NCBI GenBank assembly: GCA_937896195.1 | Contig: CALBNC010000091.1 | Location: forward strand, 1 to 35,040 | Length of the DNA stretch: 35,040 bases | Origin: an uncultured Gammaproteobacteria bacterium | GTDB taxonomy: Bacteria; Pseudomonadota; Gammaproteobacteria; PS1; Pseudothioglobaceae | Direction: 5' to 3' | Shown: piece by piece, positions 18,352 through 27,642 of the stretch | Layout: each line of letters opens with the position of its first letter | Position numbering within the stretch: position 1 is the first letter of the stretch | Position numbers and translations under genes: made by a program | Notes under the pieces: model-generated | What the model was told of the DNA's origin: nothing | What the model saw: only the letters and a program-made list of their open reading frames with translations | Database searches by the model: none

Positions 18352-18667
18352 ATTTAGTCGTTGCATCTTCCATGGCCGCTTTTAAGCTACCCATTTGAGA
18401 CATTTCAACAATAATATCGCCACCGCCAACAAGTTGACCGTTCATGTAAATTTGTGGGAAAGTTGGCCAATCTTGGAAAGCTGGTAAGTTTTGCATAACC
18501 TCTTGGTCTTCAAAAATATTTACATAGGCAAATTCAACACCCGTAGAAGCTAATGTTTGTGAAGCTGTTGCTGAGAAGCCACATTGTGGAAATTGCGGAG
18601 TGCCTTTCATATAAAGTACGATTGGCGAGCTATCTACTTGAGCTTGAATTCTTTGCATTACATCCAT
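18338..18667 (-). CDS. grxD: monothiol glutaredoxin
   Basis: The 109-residue Grx4-type glutaredoxin has the monothiol active site C29-G-F-S in PQFPQCGFSATA, the WPTFPQIYMNGQLVGG cis-proline and glutathione-binding block, and the GGDIIVEM helix start. Such proteins bind a bridging [2Fe-2S] cluster with glutathione and pass it to target proteins, often with BolA. Length matches E. coli GrxD (115). It precedes, on the same strand, the DUF1330/metY genes only distantly, and follows the methyltransferase gene after 58 bases. Confidence 0.95.
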   Translation of the reverse strand: MDVMQRIQAQVDSSPIVLYMKGTPQFPQCGFSATASQTLASTGVEFAYVNIFEDQEVMQNLPAFQDWPTFPQIYMNGQLVGGGDIIVEMSQMGSLKAAMEDATTKFNDK

Positions 18668-18725
18668 GATTAGTTCCTTTTCTTGTATGTGTGAAAACCT
18701 AGTATTTTACTCGTATATTATACTT

Positions 18726-19316
18726 TTATGATTTAATTGCTTGAGCAATTGTATATTTTTGCCCTTGTTTGAGCTTTTTGTAATTACCAAAAACTGATTT
18801 AAAGTTATCTTTAATGAAATGTCGTAGGCCGTTAATGGTCACAAAAGTTATCTTACCGCCGGGTTTAAGTGCATCATACGCATCATACAAAATAATACTT
18901 AGCTGCTCTCTACCAACTTTTGCAGGGACATTAGATATCACTTGATCAAAATAATTCTGCTTACCAACAGCTGAGAATGCATCGGATAGATAAGCTTGGG
19001 CATTGTTAATATGGTTAAGTTGGGCATTGATATTTGACAACTCAACAGCCACAAAATCTTTATCCACCATGTGCACTTCACCCTGAGGACAGGATTTAGC
19101 TACACTAAGCCCAATAGGGCCATAACCACAACCCAAATCTAGGCATTTATCGTCCTCAGCAATATCAAGATATTTCATGAACATAACCGTACCGTCATCA
19201 ATCGCTCTTGGGCTAAATACACCCCATCGAGTTTTTAAATTTAGCTTGTGGCCCATCAAATTTGATTCGATAAGTAAGTCTTGTTTGAGTTTTGGTATGT
19301 CTTGACGATTAAACAT
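18726..19316 (-). CDS. RsmC-like class I methyltransferase
   Basis: The 196-residue SAM-dependent methyltransferase is of the small-domain (MTS) type. [12 protein letters not shown] (about residues 32-43) precedes motif [12 protein letters not shown] (59-69); the acidic motif II is HMVDKD. The catalytic-loop tetrapeptide, NPP[YF] in RsmC, RlmG and HemK enzymes, reads NVPAK (129-133) here. It equals the C-terminal half of RsmC, similar in length to the single-domain Firmicute YbxB class. The target is probably a guanine N2 in rRNA, by analogy only. Its first eight bases overlap the end of trhO, so translation is coupled. Confidence 0.8.
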   Translation of the reverse strand: MFNRQDIPKLKQDLLIESNLMGHKLNLKTRWGVFSPRAIDDGTVMFMKYLDIAEDDKCLDLGCGYGPIGLSVAKSCPQGEVHMVDKDFVAVELSNINAQLNHINNAQAYLSDAFSAVGKQNYFDQVISNVPAKVGREQLSIILYDAYDALKPGGKITFVTINGLRHFIKDNFKSVFGNYKKLKQGQKYTIAQAIKS

Positions 19317-20283
19317 TTTTATTTTTTATGGTTATTTTTAGTGCTTTTTTCTTGGCCTTAGCAGCAATAACCTGGCTAGCATTATCGCCAATATGCTCTT
19401 CCCCTCTAGCTTTGGCTAGCTGAACTTGTTTTTCTCTTTCGCGATACCGGCTTACTTGATCTGTACTTTTAGAGCCATGACACCTTGGACAAGATACGCC
19501 TTTTTCGTAATACTCATGCGCCTTATCTTGTTCAGTAATTGGGTAGCGACAAGCATGGCATTGATCATATTGACCTTGCTCTAAATTATGCTTAACAGCG
19601 ACACGATCATCAAAAACAAAACATTCACCTTCCCATAGGCTACCTTCTTTTGGCATTTGTTCAAGGTACTTAAGAATACCACCCTGAAGATGATAAACCG
19701 TGTCAAAGCCTTGAGTTTTTAAATAAGCAGTTGATTTTTCACAGCGAATACCGCCGGTACAAAACATGGCTACTTTTTTGCCTCGATATTGCTCTAAATT
19801 GTTCTTAGTGTATTCTGGAAACTCTCTAAAAGTTTCAGTAACAGGGTTGATAGCGCCTTTAAAGCTACCAATTTCATACTCATAGTTATTTCTGGTATCT
19901 ATCAAAATAACATCAGGATCACTGATTAACTCATTCCAGTCTTGTGGTGATACGTACGTACCTACTGATTCTTTAGGATCAATCCCTGCGACACCCAAAG
20001 TAACAATTTCTTTTTTTAGTTTTACTTTTAGGCGCTTAAAGGGTAGCTCTTTACTTTGAGAAAACTTAATTTCTAATTGATTAAAGCGCCCATCTTTGTC
20101 TAAAAAATCTAGTAATTGATTAATTGAATCTTGAGTGCCTGATACGGTTCCATTCAAACCCTCTAACGCTAACAAGATTGTGCCTTTAATCTCAAGCTTA
20201 GCCATCAACTCTCGCAAAGGCTTACTAAAATCCTCAAAATCGTCTAAATGAACAAACTGGTACAAGGCGCAAACTGAAAACAT
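19309..20283 (-). CDS. trhO: tRNA U34 hydroxylase TrhO (rhodanese domain)
   Basis: The 324-residue TrhO (YceA) protein makes 5-hydroxyuridine at position 34 of tRNAs in an oxygen-dependent reaction. The N-terminal acylphosphatase-like domain has [16 protein letters not shown]. The rhodanese domain has the active Cys at about 175 in [12 protein letters not shown], and a C-terminal four-Cys site follows (about C242, C245, C265, C268). A TTG at 20304 would add seven residues; the ATG at 20283 fits the family N terminus better. It overlaps the methyltransferase gene by eight bases and is divergent from trhP. Confidence 0.93.
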   Translation of the reverse strand: MFSVCALYQFVHLDDFEDFSKPLRELMAKLEIKGTILLALEGLNGTVSGTQDSINQLLDFLDKDGRFNQLEIKFSQSKELPFKRLKVKLKKEIVTLGVAGIDPKESVGTYVSPQDWNELISDPDVILIDTRNNYEYEIGSFKGAINPVTETFREFPEYTKNNLEQYRGKKVAMFCTGGIRCEKSTAYLKTQGFDTVYHLQGGILKYLEQMPKEGSLWEGECFVFDDRVAVKHNLEQGQYDQCHACRYPITEQDKAHEYYEKGVSCPRCHGSKSTDQVSRYREREKQVQLAKARGEEHIGDNASQVIAAKAKKKALKITIKNKNV

Positions 20284-20386
20284 AAAAAACGAGCAACTGA
20301 TCAAATGATGCCCATTTTACAGTAAAGGTGTATTTTTCAATCTATAAAAAATAGAGTTATGTACATTGTCGTAAACCCTATTAATA

Positions 20387-20443
20387 ATACGGTTAATATC
20401 CGTATAATGCCACTCTTACTTAAAAAATTCATACGGGCATTAT
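20387..20443. promoter_or_regulatory. trhO-trhP intergenic control region
   Basis: A TATAAT (20403-20408) sits 60 bases before the trhP ATG without a good -35 box. Overlapping it is ATACGG, seven bases, CCGTAT (20387-20405), and a third ATACGG lies at 20431-20436. ATAATGCC (20404-20411) pairs perfectly with GGCATTAT (20436-20443). This could be an operator over the -10 box or a leader hairpin. Confidence 0.4.
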
Positions 20444-20468
20444 TTGGCTCAATGATGGAATAATTAAC

Positions 20469-21830
20469 ATGAAAAGACCTGAATTACTCTCTCCTGCCGG
20501 ATCTCTAAAGCACATGCGCTATGCGTATGCGTATGGTGCCGATGCTGTTTATGCGGGGCAGCCTAGATATTCCCTTCGAGTGCGTAACAATTCTTTTGAT
20601 TTTGACACGCTCAAACAAGGTATTAGCGAAGCACATGAGGCAGATAAAAAGTTTTTTGTTGCATCCAATATCATTCCACACAATGCCAAAATTAAGACCT
20701 ACATGGAGGATATTGAACCGGTCATCGAGCTAAAACCTGATGCGCTTATTATGGCGGATCCTGGATTAATTATGATGATAAAGGAGAAATTCCCTGAGCA
20801 AACCATTCATCTTTCTGTGCAAGCCAATGCGGTTAATTATGCCGCGGTAAAGTTTTGGAAAAATGCAGGCATCAGTCGTATTATTCTCTCACGAGAATTA
20901 TCGCTCGATGAAGTGAAGGAAATTCGCCAGGAGTGCCCTGATATTGAGCTAGAAGTATTCGTACATGGTGCCTTATGTATTGCGTATTCAGGGCGCTGCT
21001 TACTCTCGGGTTATTTTAACCATCGAGATCCAAATCAAGGCTCGTGTACTAACTCTTGCCGATGGAAGTATGATGTTAAAGAGGCAGAAGAAACACTTGA
21101 GGGTGATATTAAAGCAATTGAAATCAAGGCACCCAAGCCTATCGATCAAATTGTACTATTAGAAGAAGAAGGTCGCCCTGGCGAGCAAATGCCTGCCTAT
21201 GAAGATGAGCACGGTACCTATATTATGAACTCAAAAGACCTGCGCGCTATTGAGCATGTACATACACTTAGCGCCATGGGGATTGATTCCCTTAAAATTG
21301 AAGGGCGCACAAAATCACACTACTACGCAGCACGTACAGCGCAAGTGTATCGCCAAGCGATTGATGATGCAGTGGCTGGACGAGAATTTAACCCAGAAGC
21401 ATTTGGCGTGTTAGAAAATCTGGCTAACCGTGGTTATACCGATGGCTTTTATCGCCGACACCAGCCTGAAGAATTACAAACTTATTTTGATAATTATTCT
21501 CGCTCACACAAGCAACAAGTAGTGGGTGAGATTCTAGACTATAAAGACGGAAAAGCGCTGATTGAAGCCAAAAATAAGTTTAGCGTTGGTGACTCAGTTG
21601 AGGTGGTTTTACCGAGTGGTTGTTTTGATATTGAAATTGAGTCAATGCTCACTGAGTACAATGAAGTGCTTAAAGTTGCTAAGGGCAGTGGCTACCGAGT
21701 TTGGATTCCAATGCCTGAAATAAAGCCTGAACTTGGTTTTATCGCTCGAAATTTTGACGATAAAATTAAAATAAAAAGTAAAAATATTAAAAAAGATCCT
21801 GAACAAAAAATCCGTCGCCCTTCTTGGTAG
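20469..21830 (+). CDS. trhP: tRNA hydroxylation protein TrhP (U32 family, YegQ)
   Basis: The 453-residue U32 'peptidase' family protein has the same length as E. coli YegQ/TrhP. It begins with PELLSPAGSLKHMRYAYAYGADAVY and carries four Cys (about C170, C177, C193, C197), the iron-sulfur site of U32 proteins, followed by the conserved SLKIEGRTKSHYY. TrhP works with prephenate to hydroxylate U34 in tRNA, the oxygen-independent route to the same product as TrhO. UbiU and RlhA are relatives, but length and the residues around the cluster fit TrhP best. It is divergent from trhO. Confidence 0.92.
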   Translation: MKRPELLSPAGSLKHMRYAYAYGADAVYAGQPRYSLRVRNNSFDFDTLKQGISEAHEADKKFFVASNIIPHNAKIKTYMEDIEPVIELKPDALIMADPGLIMMIKEKFPEQTIHLSVQANAVNYAAVKFWKNAGISRIILSRELSLDEVKEIRQECPDIELEVFVHGALCIAYSGRCLLSGYFNHRDPNQGSCTNSCRWKYDVKEAEETLEGDIKAIEIKAPKPIDQIVLLEEEGRPGEQMPAYEDEHGTYIMNSKDLRAIEHVHTLSAMGIDSLKIEGRTKSHYYAARTAQVYRQAIDDAVAGREFNPEAFGVLENLANRGYTDGFYRRHQPEELQTYFDNYSRSHKQQVVGEILDYKDGKALIEAKNKFSVGDSVEVVLPSGCFDIEIESMLTEYNEVLKVAKGSGYRVWIPMPEIKPELGFIARNFDDKIKIKSKNIKKDPEQKIRRPSW

Positions 21831-21848
21831 ATCTTAAATCCACTCACG

Positions 21849-21854
21849 TATAAT
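21849..21854 (+). promoter_or_regulatory. candidate -10 box for dxs
   Basis: A perfect TATAAT lies 29 bases before the preferred GTG start of dxs, just past the trhP stop. No good -35 box is seen at the right distance; TTGGTA is 19 bases upstream. Confidence 0.4.
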
Positions 21855-21883
21855 ATCATTCTTTGCAACAAAGTTATATACGC

Positions 21884-23686
21884 GTGCTCGATCAAATTCA
21901 CTCACCACAGGATATCAAAAAGCTTGACTTAGATCAGCTACAGTCCTTGGTAGATGAGATTCGAGCCTTTCTAATTCAAACTATCCAAAAAACGGGCGGA
22001 CATTTAGCGCCAAATCTAGGCACGATCGAAATGACGATTGCCATGCATTACGTTTTTGATACCCCTGAAGATAGCTTTGTTTTTGATGTAGGTCATCAGG
22101 CCTACACTCACAAAATTCTTACAGGTCGACTCGACAAAATGTCGACTTTACGCCAAAAAGATGGCATTTCAGGCTTCACCAAGCGTAGTGAAAGTGAGCA
22201 TGATAGTTTTGGTGCTGGACATGCCTCAACTTCGATTAGTGCTGCGTTAGGTATTGCTATTGGTAATCGTCTTCACAAAAATACCAAAAAATCCATTGCA
22301 GTGATTGGTGATGGCGCCTTAACCGGTGGCATGTCTTTTGAAGCGCTGAATCATGCAGGTGATTCGAATGCTGATTTACTCATAATCTTGAATGACAATG
22401 ACATGAGTATTTCTAAAAATGTCGGCGCCATGAACAAATATTTGACCAAGCTGATCTCTGGAAAAATATACTCGACCATGAAAACTAAATCACTAGGTTT
22501 TCTTGAAAAAGTACCAATGATTCACGAGTTTGCTAAACGCTCAGAAGAGCATTTAAAAGGCATGGTATTGCCGAGTACTTTGTTTGAAGAATTAGGGCTT
22601 GATTATTTTGGACCGATTGATGGTCATGATCTGCCAACATTAGTTAAAACATTACAGAATTTGAAGTTTCAAGAAAAGCCTCGTTTATTGCATATTATTA
22701 CCAAGAAAGGTTATGGACTAGAGCGTGCTGAAAAAGACCCTTGTAAATTTCATGGCGTAGCCCCTGCTCAATCTGAAGCCAGTAAATTACCAAGCTATAG
22801 CGATGTATTTGGCACTTGGATTAACAATACTGCCAAACAAAGCACAGATTTAATTGCCATAACCCCTGCTATGTGTACCGGCTCAGGCATGAGTGCTTTT
22901 GAAAAAGACTTCCCCGATCAATATTTTGATGTGGGTATTGCCGAGCAACACGCTATTACTTTTGCAGGTGGATTAGCCGTACAAGGATTTAAACCAGTTG
23001 TTGCTATTTACTCAACTTTTTTACAACGAGGTTATGATCAACTTATTCATGACATTGCTCTACAAGAATTAAACGTCGTTTTTGCCATTGATAGAGCGGG
23101 ACTGGTTGGCGCTGATGGCGCCACTCATGCTGGTAGCTTTGATTTAAGTTTTCTACGTTGCATTCCAAACTTAGTTGTCATGTCTCCGAGTAATTCAGCT
23201 CAAATGTATCAAATGCTAAATACTGCATTTGAAACTAAAGGTGTATTTTGTGTACGCTACCCAAGAGGCACTTCAGCCATCGAAGATTACGTTAGTACAG
23301 AGCAAATTCAAATTGGTAAGGCTGACGTGGTTCGCCAAGGCACTGATATTGCGATACTCGCCTTTGGTACTATGCTAGATTACGCACTAGAAGCGGCAGA
23401 ATCGATCAACGCAACCGTGGTTGATATGCGTTTCGTGAAACCACTGGATGAGGCTCTACTAATCGAGCTTTCTAAGACTCATACTCAGTTTATTTCTATT
23501 GAAGATAATGCAATTCTTGGTGGTGCTGGTAGTAGTGTTAGTGAGTTTTTCCATCAACAAGGTGTTAATACTTCACTTAAAATTCTTGGTTTGCCTGATA
23601 TATTTACAGAACAAGGTACACAAGCTCAATTACATGAATTATATGGTTTGGACGCTAAGGCAATTATTGCTGCTAGTAAAACATGA
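21884..23686 (+). CDS. dxs: 1-deoxy-D-xylulose-5-phosphate synthase
   Basis: The TPP enzyme of the first MEP-pathway step joins pyruvate and glyceraldehyde 3-phosphate. Seen are GHLAPNLGTIEMTIAMHYVF, DVGHQAYTHKILTGR, the TPP-binding GDGALTGG...NDNDMSIS pair, and the transketolase-type central and C-terminal domains. I chose the GTG at 21884 (600 residues), because family proteins begin close to LDQIHSPQDIKKL; a TTG at 21863 would add seven residues and lies too close to the likely promoter start. The DUF2062 gene overlaps the stop by four bases. Confidence 0.95.
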   Translation: MLDQIHSPQDIKKLDLDQLQSLVDEIRAFLIQTIQKTGGHLAPNLGTIEMTIAMHYVFDTPEDSFVFDVGHQAYTHKILTGRLDKMSTLRQKDGISGFTKRSESEHDSFGAGHASTSISAALGIAIGNRLHKNTKKSIAVIGDGALTGGMSFEALNHAGDSNADLLIILNDNDMSISKNVGAMNKYLTKLISGKIYSTMKTKSLGFLEKVPMIHEFAKRSEEHLKGMVLPSTLFEELGLDYFGPIDGHDLPTLVKTLQNLKFQEKPRLLHIITKKGYGLERAEKDPCKFHGVAPAQSEASKLPSYSDVFGTWINNTAKQSTDLIAITPAMCTGSGMSAFEKDFPDQYFDVGIAEQHAITFAGGLAVQGFKPVVAIYSTFLQRGYDQLIHDIALQELNVVFAIDRAGLVGADGATHAGSFDLSFLRCIPNLVVMSPSNSAQMYQMLNTAFETKGVFCVRYPRGTSAIEDYVSTEQIQIGKADVVRQGTDIAILAFGTMLDYALEAAESINATVVDMRFVKPLDEALLIELSKTHTQFISIEDNAILGGAGSSVSEFFHQQGVNTSLKILGLPDIFTEQGTQAQLHELYGLDAKAIIAASKT

Positions 23687-24177
23687 AAAAACTTTTAAAG
23701 CGTTATAGCCCAAACCCTGATGAAGTTAAAAATAACAAGCGCCTAGGTTGGCTTAGTAAACACCTGCACGATCCTAGTTTGTGGAATTTCAATCGAAAAT
23801 CAATTTCTAAAGCTTTTGCGGTTGGTTTATTTTTTGCTTTTATTCCTGTCCCGTTTCAAATGCTACTTGCTGCACCAGGTGCGGTTATTTTTAGCGCTAA
23901 CCTGCCTTTATCTATTGCCCTGGTATGGATTACCAATCCACTGACCATGGCGCCTATTTATTATGGGTGCTATAAACTAGGTGCTTGGCTACTTGGTGTT
24001 CAGATCGAGGCTGATTTTGTTATGTCACGTGAATATGTTTGGCAAGTATTTGATACCATTTGGCAGCCATTCTTATTGGGCTGTTTAACAGTTTCAGTCG
24101 TCAGTGCAGTAATTGGCTATTTTAGTATTCAGTTTATTTATCGATACCGAGTCTATAGGCGCTCAAAAAAACTATAA
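23683..24177 (+). CDS. DUF2062 membrane protein
   Basis: The 164-residue protein has the DUF2062 pattern: a basic cytosolic N terminus, then [48 protein letters not shown] and a C-terminal membrane segment followed by a basic tail. Two to three inner-membrane helices are expected. Function is unknown. The start codon overlaps the dxs stop (ATGA), so the two are coupled. Its 3' end overlaps ispG on the other strand by six bases. Confidence 0.88.
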   Translation: MKKLLKRYSPNPDEVKNNKRLGWLSKHLHDPSLWNFNRKSISKAFAVGLFFAFIPVPFQMLLAAPGAVIFSANLPLSIALVWITNPLTMAPIYYGCYKLGAWLLGVQIEADFVMSREYVWQVFDTIWQPFLLGCLTVSVVSAVIGYFSIQFIYRYRVYRRSKKL

Positions 24178-25260
24178 ATTATCCAAACCAAGTTTGAGTT
24201 GCGCTCTAATTTTTTCTTCTAGAGCGTCAACTAAATTCTCATTGCTTACTTTTTTGTGGGTTTTTCCATCAACATACATTAAGTTCGGCTCTCCACCTGT
24301 TAAGCCAACGGATACTGCTTTTGCCTCACCCGGGCCATTCACAACACAGCCAATAACAGCAACATCAATCGGCTCACTAATATCTTCTAGACGTGACTCT
24401 AATTCATTCACTACTTTAACGACGTCAAATTTTTGACGAGAACATGATGGGCAGGCAATTAAATTAACACCTTTTTGCCTTAGACCTAATGATTTAAGAA
24501 TATCAAAACCCACACGAACCTCATCTACTGGATCAGAGGCCAGGGAGACGCGAATAGTGTCGCCAATTCCCTCAGCAAGCAATAAGCCTAGACCAACAGA
24601 TGATTTGACCGTACCAGAGCGAAGGGAGCCTGCCTCAGTGATACCAAGATGAAGTGGATTATCAATTTGAGAAGCCAGTTGCTTGTAAGCAAAAACTGTC
24701 ATAAATATTTCACTAGCCTTAAGTGAAATTTTGTAATTATCAAAATTAAGTCGATCTAAGATGTCAATATGCCTAAATGCTGATTCAACCATTGCTTCAG
24801 GCGTGGGTTCGGTATATTTCTTTTGTAAATCTTTTTCTAACGAGCCAGCGTTAACACCAATACGAATTGGAATGCCATGATCTTTAGCTGAGGCAACCAC
24901 TTCACGAACTCGATCTTCACGGCCAATATTGCCCGGGTTAATACGTAAACAGTCGGCGCCATATTCTGCTACTTTAAGTGCAATTTTGTAGTCAAAATGA
25001 ATATCGGTAATCAGTGGAATATTAACTTGCTTTTTGATTTCTTTAAAAGCTTCAGCTGCTTGCATCGTTGGCACAGAGACACGTACTAAATCTGCCCCAG
25101 CCTCTTCAATGGCTTTAATTTGTCTAACCGTTGCAGCTACATCTGTTGTTTCTGTATTGGTCATGCTTTGTACAGAAATTGGGGCGTCACCACCCACAGC
25201 AACATTACCAACAAAAATTTGTCTAGACTTTCTTCTTACGATGGTATGTATAGGTTTCAT
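24172..25260 (-). CDS. ispG: 4-hydroxy-3-methylbut-2-enyl diphosphate synthase
   Basis: The 362-residue GcpE/IspG catalyses the penultimate MEP-pathway step, reducing MEcPP to HMBPP with a [4Fe-4S] cluster. Cluster ligands are C270, C273 and C305 ([16 protein letters not shown]), with the coordinating Glu at about 312. The TIM-barrel core ([28 protein letters not shown]) is complete. Length matches the short bacterial form. It starts within the stop of the preceding 100-residue membrane protein (ATGA overlap) and should be translated with it. Confidence 0.97.
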   Translation of the reverse strand: MKPIHTIVRRKSRQIFVGNVAVGGDAPISVQSMTNTETTDVAATVRQIKAIEEAGADLVRVSVPTMQAAEAFKEIKKQVNIPLITDIHFDYKIALKVAEYGADCLRINPGNIGREDRVREVVASAKDHGIPIRIGVNAGSLEKDLQKKYTEPTPEAMVESAFRHIDILDRLNFDNYKISLKASEIFMTVFAYKQLASQIDNPLHLGITEAGSLRSGTVKSSVGLGLLLAEGIGDTIRVSLASDPVDEVRVGFDILKSLGLRQKGVNLIACPSCSRQKFDVVKVVNELESRLEDISEPIDVAVIGCVVNGPGEAKAVSVGLTGGEPNLMYVDGKTHKKVSNENLVDALEEKIRAQLKLGLDNL

Positions 25261-25559
25261 TGCTGTTTAAATGTTTGAATTAGTTCGTCAAGGCCTTTGT
25301 CGCTTTTAACTCGGCGATCAGCTTCTACTTGATCAATATTATTAGATTTAATTATAACGCTATTCACTTTTTCTTCTGCTTGCTTTTTTCCCTTGCTAAT
25401 AACAATCAAAGTATTAGTAGCACTTGATTTTTCAGCCGGTGATTCAAGATATTGATACCCATAAACACCTAATATAAAAAAACCCAGCATTAAAACCCAA
25501 TTTTTTACCCTTGGTTTACGTTTTTTCTTACTAGGATAGTAATCAATTCCGTCTAGCAT
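25257..25559 (-). CDS. small membrane protein between rlmN and ispG
   Basis: This 100-residue protein has a basic cytosolic N terminus (KKKRKPRVK), one membrane helix (about residues 21-39) and a charged outer domain of about 60 residues ending in a coiled-coil-like Lys/Glu/Asp stretch. I do not recognise a family. In other gammaproteobacteria this slot holds pilF/pilW and rodZ. The topology resembles RodZ in having a single helix and outer domain, but the RodZ helix-turn-helix and its much greater length are absent. It overlaps rlmN by 17 bases and ispG by 4, so it sits tightly inside the operon. Confidence 0.75.
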   Translation of the reverse strand: MLDGIDYYPSKKKRKPRVKNWVLMLGFFILGVYGYQYLESPAEKSSATNTLIVISKGKKQAEEKVNSVIIKSNNIDQVEADRRVKSDKGLDELIQTFKQQ

Positions 25560-26616
25560 CTGCTCGTTTAGTTTTGTCTTTCACTTTACCTGCCAACTGA
25601 CCACAAGCTGCATCTACATCTTCACCACGGGTTCGTCTAGTCATAGTTCGAATACCATTAGAGAATAAAATATTTTGAAAACTTTCAATCGTCCTAACGC
25701 TAGAAGTCTCATAATCAGATTGTGGAAAAGGATTAAAAGGAATTAAATTCACTTTAGCAGAAACCCCTTTTAAAAGTTTAGAGAGCTGCTTGGCATGCTC
25801 TGAAGAATCATTCACACCTTTTAACATAACATACTCAAACAAGATATGGCGCTCTTGAGTGCCAGCATTTAAATATACATCACATGCTTTCATTAGTGTT
25901 TCAATAGGGTATTTTTTATTAATAGGCACCAATTCATCACGTAGAGTGTCATTTGCCGCATGCAAAGAAATAGCTAAACTTACTGGAACTCGCTCACTCA
26001 TTCTCTCTAAAGCAGGCACAACACCAGAGCTAGAAATGGTCACTCGACGACGAGATAAGCCAAATGAAAGATCGTCTAATAATAAATCACAAGCACTATA
26101 AACCGCTTCTTCATTAAGTAGTGGTTCGCCCATACCCATAAAAACAACGTTAGAGATACGCTTTCCAGCTGGATTTAAATGCAAATTAGCAATCAATACT
26201 TGGGCAATTATTTCTGCTGTGGAAAGATTTCTATTAAAGCCTTGGTAGCCTGTCGAACAAAACGTACAAGCTAAAGCGCAACCAACTTGAGAGGAGATGC
26301 ACAAAGTGCCCCTATCTTTTTCAGGAATATAGACCATCTCAACGTGATTTTCACTACCCGTTTCAATGACCCATTTTATAACACCATCTAATGCGTGATT
26401 TTTGATAACAACTTTTGGAAATTCAATACAAGCAACTTCTTTAAGTTTTTCTCTTAATTTTTTACTCAGATTAAGCATTTGATCAAAATCAAATACATGA
26501 TCTTTATATATCCATTTCATTAATTGCTTAGTACAATAAGATTTTGCACCCAGCTTTGCAAAGAATTCATCTAGTGATTTCTGATTAAGACTCAAAAGGT
26601 TTATTTTATTTTCCAT
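25543..26616 (-). CDS. rlmN: dual-specificity RNA methyltransferase RlmN
   Basis: The 357-residue radical-SAM methyltransferase modifies C2 of A2503 in 23S rRNA and A37 in some tRNAs. The cluster motif is CALACTFC (C113, C117, C120), and the resolving Cys near the C terminus is about C338 in DVDAACGQLAG; MGMGEPLLNE and SLHAAND are conserved blocks. The length is slightly below E. coli RlmN (384). The gene heads the rlmN, small membrane protein, ispG operon. A 55-base gap separates it from ndk. Confidence 0.97.
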   Translation of the reverse strand: MENKINLLSLNQKSLDEFFAKLGAKSYCTKQLMKWIYKDHVFDFDQMLNLSKKLREKLKEVACIEFPKVVIKNHALDGVIKWVIETGSENHVEMVYIPEKDRGTLCISSQVGCALACTFCSTGYQGFNRNLSTAEIIAQVLIANLHLNPAGKRISNVVFMGMGEPLLNEEAVYSACDLLLDDLSFGLSRRRVTISSSGVVPALERMSERVPVSLAISLHAANDTLRDELVPINKKYPIETLMKACDVYLNAGTQERHILFEYVMLKGVNDSSEHAKQLSKLLKGVSAKVNLIPFNPFPQSDYETSSVRTIESFQNILFSNGIRTMTRRTRGEDVDAACGQLAGKVKDKTKRADARRN

Positions 26617-26671
26617 AAATAAAAATAGCGCAGACAGACTGTACTATTTGATTAATGCCAATTTAAAAAAA

Positions 26672-27097
26672 TTATCGTGTTCTAGGACAAACGCCCTGTG
26701 CGCCAAAAAAGTATTCAATTTCAATGGCTGCATTTTCTAGAGAATCAGAACCATGCACTGCATTTTCATCTAACGACTGGGCGAAATCAGCACGAATTGT
26801 ACCGGCTGCTGCATCTTTAGGGTTTGTAGCACCCATGATTTCACGATGCTTAGCAACGGCATTATCAGCTTCTAACACTTGAACCATTACTGGTCCTGAA
26901 GTCATAAATGCAACCAGCTCATCATAAAAAGGTCGGTCTTTATGGACAGCGTAAAAGCCACCTGCTAATTCATCATCTAAATGAAGCATTTTCGACGCTA
27001 CTATTTTAAAACCAGCATCTTCAAAGCGAGTGTAAATTTGACCAATAACATTCTTAGCGACTGCATCTGGCTTAATAATCGATAAAGTGCGTTCCAT
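26672..27097 (-). CDS. ndk: nucleoside diphosphate kinase
   Basis: The 141-residue Ndk transfers the gamma phosphate of ATP to nucleoside diphosphates through a phospho-His at about 115 ([12 protein letters not shown]). The N terminus ([12 protein letters not shown]) and the usual 140-residue length are standard. AAGGGGA precedes the ATG. The gene lies after the hupB terminator and before rlmN, an order also common in other gammaproteobacteria. Confidence 0.97.
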   Translation of the reverse strand: MERTLSIIKPDAVAKNVIGQIYTRFEDAGFKIVASKMLHLDDELAGGFYAVHKDRPFYDELVAFMTSGPVMVQVLEADNAVAKHREIMGATNPKDAAAGTIRADFAQSLDENAVHGSDSLENAAIEIEYFFGAQGVCPRTR

Positions 27098-27143
27098 AAA
27101 TATCCCCTTAAATTAAAACAGCATTTTACCAAACTTTAGGCAT

Positions 27144-27168
27144 AAAAAAAGCACCCTAAGGTGCTTTT
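27144..27168 (-). terminator. intrinsic terminator of the HU gene
   Basis: On the minus strand AAAAGCACC, a TTAG loop and GGTGCTTTT form a nine-base stem followed by a T-run of seven counting from the stem. It lies 20 bases past the hupB-type stop. A second short inverted repeat, CGTTAG/CTAACG, lies between the stop and the stem (27173-27187). Confidence 0.85.
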
Positions 27169-27188
27169 CTGACGTTAGTAACTAACGA

Positions 27189-27464
27189 TTAGCCATTAAC
27201 TGCATCTTTAAGTGCCTTACCTGCTTTAAATGCAGCAACCTTAGAAGCTTTAATTTGAATCGAAGCACCAGTTTGTGGGTTACGACCAGTACGTGCTGCA
27301 CGGTCTCTAACAACAAACGAGCCAAAACCTGTTAACTGTACACCATCACCACTTGCCATAGCGCCAGTGATTGCACTAGTTGTAGCGTTAAGTGCGCGAC
27401 CTGCATCTGCCTTTGAAATATTTGCTGCTGATGCTATTGCATCAATTAATTCTGACTTGTTCAT
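27189..27464 (-). CDS. hupB: HU-family DNA-binding protein
   Basis: The 91-residue histone-like protein begins [22 protein letters not shown] and has the [21 protein letters not shown] beta-arm with its proline, then the C-terminal [17 protein letters not shown] helix. It compacts and bends DNA as a dimer. HU and IHF subunits are similar; the N terminus and lack of IHF-type residues favour HU. Calling it HupB rather than HupA is by convention. AAGGGGAAGAG precedes the ATG. It is followed by its own terminator. Confidence 0.93.
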   Translation of the reverse strand: MNKSELIDAIASAANISKADAGRALNATTSAITGAMASGDGVQLTGFGSFVVRDRAARTGRNPQTGASIQIKASKVAAFKAGKALKDAVNG

Positions 27465-27642
27465 TCTCTTCCCCTTAGATTATAAAAAATTTAAAAATTA
27501 CTGAAATAATAAAACAAATCATGTAGTTCATAAATAACTAATATTGTTTTCAATAAAGTTTCCTAATTATAAGCAATAAAATACTGTTATATCAACAATT
27601 TATAAAAAAAATTTACCCTTAAAAATGATTCAATAAAAGCGA

